A stretch of DNA of 11,410 nt, taken from Legionellaceae bacterium (GTDB taxonomy: Bacteria; Pseudomonadota; Gammaproteobacteria; Legionellales; Legionellaceae). The notes below the pieces were generated by a model. The model was not told where the DNA came from, searched no databases, and saw nothing but the letters and a program-made list of their open reading frames with translations. Where the stretch lies: positions 1-11,410 of the forward strand of contig CANNIJ010000053.1 of assembly GCA_947505025.1 (NCBI GenBank), given 5' to 3'. The position numbers were made by a program, and so were the translations under genes. Positions 6,750-11,410 of the stretch are shown one piece after another. Within the stretch, counting starts at the first letter, position 1, and each line of letters starts with the position of its first letter.

Positions 6750-8645
6750 ATGACGCCAATCCATTCACTATCACACGGAGAGATAGAGCACTTTCTCGTG
6801 CAAATAACCGTATTGCTGCTTGTTGCCTACATGGGCGGGCGGGTTGTGAAATGTTGGAAACAACCGCCCATAGTAGGAAATATTTTGGGTGGTGTATTGC
6901 TTGGCCCCTCAGTTCTAGGGCACTGGCTCCCTAATTGGCAAACTCTAGTATTTACTCCCGATCAAAATCAGGCGAATATGTTGTCAGCCATTACTTGGCT
7001 GGGTCTTTTGCTTTTTCTTATGGAAGCAGGACTTGATGTTAATTTAAATGTGTTACGACGCACAGGCAAGCAAAGTTTCTTAGTCTCCGCTGGAGGCCTT
7101 GCTATTCCATTGCTGACAGGCTTTGCTCTGGGATTATACATCCCCGAATCTCTGCTGATCAAGCCTTCTGATAGACTTGCACTATCACTTTTTCTTGCCG
7201 TGTCTATGTCCATTTCCGCACTGCCACCGATATCCATGGTTCTGCGTGAAAAAAATATGATTCAAAGCAAAATGGGGCAAATTGCTTTGGGAGCGGCGAT
7301 GTTGGATGACATCGTCGCATGGATTCTTGTTGCTGTGATGACCAGTCTTTACCTTACTGGGCATATTGATTTGCTTTCAGCCTCGACAACAACAGGAGCG
7401 GCATTAATTTTTCTAGGTATTAGCTATGTGATCGGCCGTCCGTTGATGAAGCGGTTCATATTTTGGCACAATCGTATATCACCAGGTGCCTCTGCACAAC
7501 TTTCCGTGCTTATCTTTTTTGGGATCACTGGAAGCTTGATTACAAGCTGGCTTGGACTGGAGTTTGCCCTTGGAATTTTTGTTGTGGGTATTGTAGTTGG
7601 TGCCGCGCCTACGCTGCAAAAAAATTCCGTTCACGCCCTAAGTCTTATTATATCTTCTTTTCTGGCTCCTCTTTACTTTGGGCTCACGGGTCTTAGATTA
7701 AATCTCTGGACGGTTTTTGAATGGGATACATTAGGCCTGTTACTCTCGGTACTTTTAGTTGCTTTTGGCAGCAAGCTCATCGGGGTCTATCTAGGAGCAT
7801 GGGCTGGAGGCCTATCTATGTGGGAGCGTATTACCCTAGGTTTTGGCTTGAATGCTCGTGGTGGTACAGAGATTATTATCGCGACCGTAGGCCTTTCTAT
7901 TGGTCTCTTACCTAAAGAAATTTATTCTATCATCGTCGTTATGGCAATTATAACCGTTATTTTGGCAGTGCCATTAATGACCTGGGCGGTGTCTTATGTT
8001 AAGCCAGAGGAAGAGCCAACCGATCCCTGTGAGTTACAATTTATTTGTGAAGAAACGTTAGTCGATCCTCATTCAGCACTTGATGCAGTTGAAAACGAGG
8101 AGATACGGCTTGCAAAAAAATTAAAGGGCTATTGCACTATTTTACGAAAAATACCCGGATCCAATGAAAGTGATCAGCTAGATAGTGTGCTCATACCCTT
8201 TAACGCCATTTCAACATCGATTGAAGGCTTCCAGAAGCAACTTGCTAGCCAAACGCTATGCCCGGGCACCAGCTCTCAACTTATTGGGCTTCAAAATAAA
8301 TTAGGGCTCTTACGTTACCTGGCAAAAACGCTTTATCAACTGTGTGAAAGTGTTGAGAAGATCACTAAAATGAGTGGGTTTATTCAACATTTCTCTACCT
8401 ATGTAGACACCTTGGATTCTCTGCTTAATGCAATGATTGATGCTCTCGCACTCAAAGATACAGTGTCGCTATCAAAATTCGCTGAGCTCACTAAATCTCA
8501 TGATACATCATTCCATACCCTCCGCGATGACTGCATAAACAGCCATAACACACAGGAAAAAGTTGTGCTATTTCAAATAGCACATGATTTTGAACAAGCC
8601 CATTGGTTGTTTAACCGGATGGCAGATACAATCTCTTGTCAATAG
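6750..8645 (+). CDS. CPA2-family cation:proton antiporter with long C-terminal soluble region
   Basis: This inner-membrane Na+(K+)/H+ exchanger belongs to the KefB/NapA-like CPA2 superfamily and is 631 residues long. The ATG at 6750 has GGAGG (6736-6740) 9 nt upstream; an in-frame TTG at 6729 is not preferred. The transport core (about 12-415) has some 12 hydrophobic segments. It shows PPIVGNILGGVLLGPSVLG (39-57), LFLMEAGLDV (88-97), the SMSISALPPISMVL stretch (152-165), the ion-site pair Asp186-Asp187 in LDDIVAW (two Asp suggest electrogenic exchange), and LNARGGTEIIIA (367-378). No TrkA-N/RCK Rossmann motif follows. Instead residues 418-631 form an acidic, mostly helical cytosolic region that I cannot name; it vaguely recalls PhoU-like helical bundles. 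It probably serves pH, Na+ or K+ homeostasis. It converges with sodB. Confidence 0.85.
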   Translation: MTPIHSLSHGEIEHFLVQITVLLLVAYMGGRVVKCWKQPPIVGNILGGVLLGPSVLGHWLPNWQTLVFTPDQNQANMLSAITWLGLLLFLMEAGLDVNLNVLRRTGKQSFLVSAGGLAIPLLTGFALGLYIPESLLIKPSDRLALSLFLAVSMSISALPPISMVLREKNMIQSKMGQIALGAAMLDDIVAWILVAVMTSLYLTGHIDLLSASTTTGAALIFLGISYVIGRPLMKRFIFWHNRISPGASAQLSVLIFFGITGSLITSWLGLEFALGIFVVGIVVGAAPTLQKNSVHALSLIISSFLAPLYFGLTGLRLNLWTVFEWDTLGLLLSVLLVAFGSKLIGVYLGAWAGGLSMWERITLGFGLNARGGTEIIIATVGLSIGLLPKEIYSIIVVMAIITVILAVPLMTWAVSYVKPEEEPTDPCELQFICEETLVDPHSALDAVENEEIRLAKKLKGYCTILRKIPGSNESDQLDSVLIPFNAISTSIEGFQKQLASQTLCPGTSSQLIGLQNKLGLLRYLAKTLYQLCESVEKITKMSGFIQHFSTYVDTLDSLLNAMIDALALKDTVSLSKFAELTKSHDTSFHTLRDDCINSHNTQEKVVLFQIAHDFEQAHWLFNRMADTISCQ

Positions 8646-8696
8646 ACATACATAGATGAAACAAGGCTGTCCACTTGAAAATCATCTGGACTTGTT

Positions 8697-8736
8697 AAAA
8701 ATCACTTGATCCCGCGGACAAGCTACGTGGGATCAA
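8697..8736 (-). terminator. Rho-independent terminator of sodB
   Basis: On the minus strand, a 10-bp stem (plus-strand arms TTGATCCCGC 8706-8715 and GTGGGATCAA 8727-8736, one G-U pair) has an 11-nt loop. It is followed, 4 nt later, by five Ts (plus-strand A 8697-8701). It starts 24 nt after the sodB stop, the right place to end the xthA-sodB transcript. Confidence 0.6.
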
Positions 8737-8759
8737 ATGTCAACAGCTCCTAGATAGGA

Positions 8760-9338
8760 TTATTTTAACCCATCCTGCACAAATGACCAATTAACTAAAT
8801 TCCAGAATGCACCTAAATAGTCTGCACGTACATTACGATAATCAATATAATATGCATGCTCCCAAACGTCGCAGGTTAACAATGGTGTTAATTCTTGCGT
8901 TATAGGGTTGCCAGCATTGCTGGTGCTGATTATGCTTAATGCGCCTTGTTGATCTTGAACTAACCATGCCCAACCAGATCCGAAAGTACCGATTGCAGCT
9001 TGTGTAAACTTATCTTTAAAGTCTTCAACGGAACCAAAAGCTTTGACCAAAGCATCGCGAACTTTAGCTGGTGGTTCTCCACCACCTTGTGGGCTTAAAC
9101 AAGACCAATAAAAAGTGTGATTCCATATTTGGCCTGCATTGTTAAATATTGCTCCTGAAGATTTTTTAATGATTTCTTCCAGGGGCATTTGTGCAAAAGG
9201 GGTGTCTGTGACTAATTTATTTAGCTGGGTTACATAGGCACGATGATGTTTGCCGTAATGATATTCCAGCGTTTCTGTTGAAATATATGGGACTAAAGCA
9301 TCCATAGCATAGGGTAGTTCAGGTAACTGGAATGTCAT
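8760..9338 (-). CDS. sodB: Iron superoxide dismutase
   Basis: This cytosolic enzyme dismutates superoxide to H2O2 and O2. The 192-residue product aligns well with E. coli SodB. The four metal ligands are His27 (YHYGKHH), His74 (WNHTFYW), Asp157 and His161 (DVWEHAYY). Iron rather than manganese type is indicated by Gln70 in NNAGQIWNH, the N-terminal-domain Gln that Fe-SODs use, and by STSNAGNP where Mn-SODs carry their own Gln. The start at 9338 gives MTFQLPELPYAMDAL, equal to the family N-terminus, with AAGGAG 6 nt upstream; an in-frame ATG at 9353 adds only five unmatched residues before it. There is no signal peptide. It lies 60 nt after xthA on the same strand. Confidence 0.97.
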   Translation of the reverse strand: MTFQLPELPYAMDALVPYISTETLEYHYGKHHRAYVTQLNKLVTDTPFAQMPLEEIIKKSSGAIFNNAGQIWNHTFYWSCLSPQGGGEPPAKVRDALVKAFGSVEDFKDKFTQAAIGTFGSGWAWLVQDQQGALSIISTSNAGNPITQELTPLLTCDVWEHAYYIDYRNVRADYLGAFWNLVNWSFVQDGLK

Positions 9339-9378
9339 GTAAAACTCCTTCAATTAAATAGGTGCGATCTAGAGCAAC

Positions 9379-9408
9379 AGTATAGCCGGAGTGTGGAATT
9401 AAAACCAA
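9379..9408 (-). promoter_or_regulatory. Possible sodB promoter overlapping the xthA 3' end
   Basis: On the minus strand, TTGGTT (plus 9403-9408), an 18-bp spacer and TATACT (plus 9379-9384) lie across the xthA stop. Transcription would begin about 34 nt before the sodB ATG. This would let sodB be expressed apart from xthA; read-through from xthA remains possible since no terminator intervenes. Confidence 0.45.
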
Positions 9409-10181
9409 TTGTCACCGGCATAACAAACTGTCAAAGGTGCATGATCCGAGAAACGTGTGTCGCGATAAATATCTACATTGGTGACTAATTGAGCTAGTGA
9501 CGGGGAAATTATCTGGTAATCAATGCGCCAACCTACATTTTTAGCCCATGCCTGCCCCCTATTGGACCACCAGGTGTATTGATCAGACTCTTGATTTTTA
9601 ACTCTAAAAGCGTCAACTAAGCCTAATTTATCGAATAAATAATCCATCCAAGCGCGCTCTTCTGGTAAAAATCCGGTGTGTGTTTGATTAGCACGCCAGT
9701 TTTTCAAGTCCCTGGCTTGATGTGCAATATTAAAGTCACCACAAAAGATTAAATCTTTACCGGCCGATTGTAACTTTAATACATGCTGAGCAAATCGGTC
9801 CAGAAAATCATATTTAATTTCTTGACGATTTTCGCCGCTGCTTCCTGAGGGAAAATACACTGAGACCACACTGAAATTTGCATAGTCAAACTGTAGATAA
9901 CGTCCTTCTATATCACACGTATCAAATCCCAGACCACGTACTATGTTAGTGGGCTGGTGTTTGGAGTAAATGGCCACGCCACTATACCCGGGTTTAACTG
10001 CATCATAATAAGTTACGGATTCATTTGATGGGAAATAAATTGGGTCATTTTGTAATTGATGTATTTGTGCCCGAATTTCTTGTAAACAAACAAAGTCAGC
10101 TTGTTGCGCTGCCAGCCACTCATATAATCCTTTACGTGCTGCAGCACGTATACCATTCACATTTAAACTGATGATTTTCAT
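9399..10181 (-). CDS. xthA: Exonuclease III family AP endonuclease
   Basis: This Mg-dependent nuclease of the EEP fold cleaves DNA 5' to abasic sites and clears 3' blocking groups in base excision repair. The 260-residue product has all catalytic residues: Asn7 (NVNG), Glu35 (CLQEIRA), Tyr109 (VYFPSGSSG), Asp149 and Asn151 (GDFNIAH), Asp221 (WRIDYQ), and Asp246-His247 (SDHAPL). These rule out a Crc-type regulator, which has the same layout but lost active-site residues. Sequence style (NVNGIRAAARKG, LKNWRANQ, GFLPEERAWMD, YTWWSNRGQAWAKNVGWRID) is that of the ExoA/Neisseria NApe subgroup rather than E. coli XthA. The start at 10181 has AGGA 6 nt upstream and gives the family N-terminus MKIISLNVNG. 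sodB follows 60 nt later, pairing DNA repair with superoxide removal. Confidence 0.93.
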   Translation of the reverse strand: MKIISLNVNGIRAAARKGLYEWLAAQQADFVCLQEIRAQIHQLQNDPIYFPSNESVTYYDAVKPGYSGVAIYSKHQPTNIVRGLGFDTCDIEGRYLQFDYANFSVVSVYFPSGSSGENRQEIKYDFLDRFAQHVLKLQSAGKDLIFCGDFNIAHQARDLKNWRANQTHTGFLPEERAWMDYLFDKLGLVDAFRVKNQESDQYTWWSNRGQAWAKNVGWRIDYQIISPSLAQLVTNVDIYRDTRFSDHAPLTVCYAGDNWF

Positions 10182-10407
10182 TGTGTTTCCTAACATGGTT
10201 CAGCTGGTATGGCGCTGAAATTCTAATTGCGTACAATATATCACGTTGCATTATAAGTTGACTATAAAAGTAACGCTCCCACGCAGGTCTGTCCCATCAA
10301 AAAAGATGTTTATCTGAGCACATGTGTTAAATGATGTCACTAAAACTTGTTTTGATGTTTATTTTTTACGCGCAAATCAATCTGGATTTATTTGTTCAGA
10401 ATTTGTG

Positions 10408-10463
10408 TTAATTCCTTAGGACGTGGGGAATTACCTTTAGATTGGCTTGTATGACTTAATTCC
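10408..10463. repeat. Three TAATTCC half-sites upstream of the OMP gene
   Basis: TTAATTCC occurs at 10408-10415 and again at 10456-10463. The reverse complement GGAATTA lies between them at 10427-10433, giving a 7-bp inverted repeat with an 11-nt spacer. Clustering within 56 bp of a regulatory region suggests protein-binding half-sites. Chance occurrence in AT-rich DNA cannot be excluded. Confidence 0.35.
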
Positions 10464-10481
10464 TGAATGATTAATCATTCA
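10464..10481. promoter_or_regulatory. Perfect 18-bp palindrome, operator-like
   Basis: TGAATGATTAATCATTCA equals its own reverse complement over all 18 bases, centred at 10472/10473, about 60 bp before the OMP start codon. The form, two TGAATGA arms in tight symmetry, is like operators of TetR-family repressors. The regulator is not encoded in this window. Confidence 0.55.
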
Positions 10482-10483
10482 TC

Positions 10484-10516
10484 TAATAAAAAATGCCACA
10501 CCAGGACCATGGCATT
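10484..10516 (-). terminator. Minus-strand terminator-like hairpin in the OMP leader
   Basis: AATGCCA (10492-10498) and TGGCATT (10510-10516) form a 7-bp stem with an 11-nt loop. Read on the minus strand, the stem runs into TTTTTT then ATTAG, a proper U-tract. On the plus strand no U-tract follows, so it would not stop OMP transcription. It would stop antisense transcripts coming from within the OMP gene. Confidence 0.45.
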
Positions 10517-10540
10517 CTGAAAATTAAACGGAGAAGTTAT

Positions 10541-11410
10541 ATGAGCAGCAATGACGCTTTCAATTTGTCAAAAGACAAAAAAAAATATTGCTTGAATGTA
10601 ATCAAAAAAATTGCGCTAAGTTCGATTGCATTATCTGGAACCTTATATGGGTTAGCTGCTCATGCTGGTGCTATGGGGCCTGTCTCGACGATTGATAATC
10701 CAGAGCAAAGATGGACTGGATTTTATCTTGGAGCTAACGCTGGGGGCGGATGGGCTGACAACTCTTATACAACCTACCCTCGTGACGCTCTCGTGACAAT
10801 TCCTTTTCGTAACTCATTGTTATGGGGCAATAACTTTCAAGGATCATCTGCGTCAGGATTTATTGGCGGCGGACAATTTGGCTATAACCGTCAAATTAAT
10901 TCAATTATGCTTGGCCTTGAAACAGACTTTCAATACTCTGGTGTTAAATCAAATGTTAATAACCAATTTACGCGCACAGGCGGCCAGCCTACAGCTGGCC
11001 TGACAAATCATTTCTCAAACAACACACCTTGGTTTGGAACGGTTAGAGGGAAAATTGGAACTACAATGCTAAATCAAGACCTGCTTTTTTATGGCACAGG
11101 TGGTTTTGCTTACGGCAATGAGAGTATTTCCGGAACAACCAGTGTTGTGTCTGACAACACCTTGATTTTAACATTTCCATATAATAAATCACATGTAGGT
11201 ACCGGCTATGCCGTTGGAGCTGGTGGTGAATGGGCGATCAACCAATTATGGTCCTTGGGATTAGAGTACTTATATGTAGATCTGGGTAGACAGCAAGCGC
11301 AAACTGCTTATACTACAACCTTAGAGCTAGATGCATTAGCCGCGGACGCCATATCATTACAACCGTCTAGGAATCAGCTAAATACTATAAGAGTTACACT
11401 GAATCGAAGA
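10541..11410 (+). CDS. Outer-membrane beta-barrel protein (Omp25/31-like), 3' end outside window
   Basis: An open frame of 290 codons runs to the window edge without a stop. GGAGA (10530-10534) precedes the ATG by 6 nt. The N-terminus has a long charged stretch (1-23, with KDKKK), then a hydrophobic core KIALSSIALSGTLYGLAAHA and a likely signal peptidase I cut after Ala42, leaving GAMGPVST. The mature part shows the porin-like opener RWTGFYLGANAGGGWADN, then repeated amphipathic strands such as GFIGGGQFGYNRQI, SIMLGLETDFQYSGV, WFGTVRGKIGTT, LLFYGTGGFAYGNESI, GYAVGAGGEWAI and LWSLGLEYLYVDLG. This fits the small surface barrels of the Omp25/31 and Legionellales GxMGP type. Function may be porin-like or adhesive; it cannot be told from sequence. 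The final strand and C-terminal aromatic are not visible. Confidence 0.8.
   Translation, partial: MSSNDAFNLSKDKKKYCLNVIKKIALSSIALSGTLYGLAAHAGAMGPVSTIDNPEQRWTGFYLGANAGGGWADNSYTTYPRDALVTIPFRNSLLWGNNFQGSSASGFIGGGQFGYNRQINSIMLGLETDFQYSGVKSNVNNQFTRTGGQPTAGLTNHFSNNTPWFGTVRGKIGTTMLNQDLLFYGTGGFAYGNESISGTTSVVSDNTLILTFPYNKSHVGTGYAVGAGGEWAINQLWSLGLEYLYVDLGRQQAQTAYTTTLELDALAADAISLQPSRNQLNTIRVTLNRR

Larger units (their letters stand above)
10182..10540. other. Divergent regulatory region between xthA and the OMP gene
   Basis: This is a 359-bp AT-rich gap with no credible ORF. It must carry the xthA promoter (minus) and the OMP promoter (plus), but no strong consensus pair is visible for either. It contains three TAATTCC half-sites, an 18-bp perfect palindrome, and a minus-strand terminator-like hairpin, listed separately. 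Confidence 0.5.

Noticed and set aside
6680..6934. 84-codon open frame overlapping the antiporter start
   Set aside because: It is out of frame with a clear membrane protein, has no RBS and no recognisable sequence.
9399..10181. Crc catabolite-repression regulator instead of a nuclease
   Set aside because: All EEP catalytic residues are intact (E35, D149, N151, D221, D246, H247), whereas Crc has lost several of them.
10250..10255. Minus-strand TATAAT as the xthA -10 box
   Set aside because: No acceptable -35 at 16-18 bp; the xthA promoter is left unassigned.
3856..10516. Several hairpins (3856-3880, 5674-5702, 8706-8736, 10409-10433, 10492-10516) all have 11-nt loops, hinting at one repeat family
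   Set aside because: Arm and loop sequences are unrelated and their contexts differ; the shared loop size is probably chance.

Overview
The window looks like a chromosomal segment of an AT-rich gammaproteobacterium, probably of the Legionella/Coxiella/Berkiella type (Legionellales). The evidence is the ribosomal operon order rpsP-rimM-trmD-rplS, a YbiT-type ABC-F ATPase, an iron superoxide dismutase close to the enterobacterial SodB, and an outer-membrane protein whose mature end begins GAMGP, a motif I associate with Legionellales surface proteins. The genus assignment is an inference from protein style, not a database result.

Layout. Positions 1-1500 hold the 3' nine-tenths of a catabolic acetolactate synthase gene (alsS), broken by one extra TAAT unit in a TAAT run. 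It is followed directly, in the same frame, by a degraded C-terminal piece of an ISKra4-like transposase (1501-1770). A sigma70-type promoter and a leader hairpin then precede the ribosome and tRNA-maturation operon rpsP-rimM-trmD-rplS (1928-3831), which is compact and intact. A 63-nt imperfect palindrome follows rplS. A second good promoter (3933-3961) drives ybiT (4047-5639).

Positions 5640-6389 are a decayed mobile patch. It holds a REP-like palindrome with its GTAG foot (5743-5764) and a RAYT (REP-associated tyrosine transposase) pseudogene that has lost its whole catalytic core. Next come two plus-strand genes that may form an operon: a small dimeric alpha-beta barrel protein (6390-6674) and a CPA2-family cation:proton antiporter with an unusual long C-terminal soluble region (6750-8645).

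On the minus strand, xthA (AP endonuclease/exonuclease III family) and sodB (Fe-SOD) lie head to tail. They are convergent with the antiporter and end at a rho-independent terminator (8697-8736). Both deal with oxidative damage: SodB removes superoxide and XthA repairs oxidised abasic DNA ends. The xthA-OMP divergent region (10182-10540) carries a perfect 18-bp palindrome, three copies of a TAATTCC half-site and a minus-strand terminator. An outer-membrane beta-barrel gene starts at 10541 and runs off the window.

I found no convincing new multi-gene system. The most notable signals are the single-step alsS frameshift, the internally deleted RAYT beside its likely REP, the operator-like palindrome upstream of the OMP gene, and the unassigned C-terminal domain of the antiporter.
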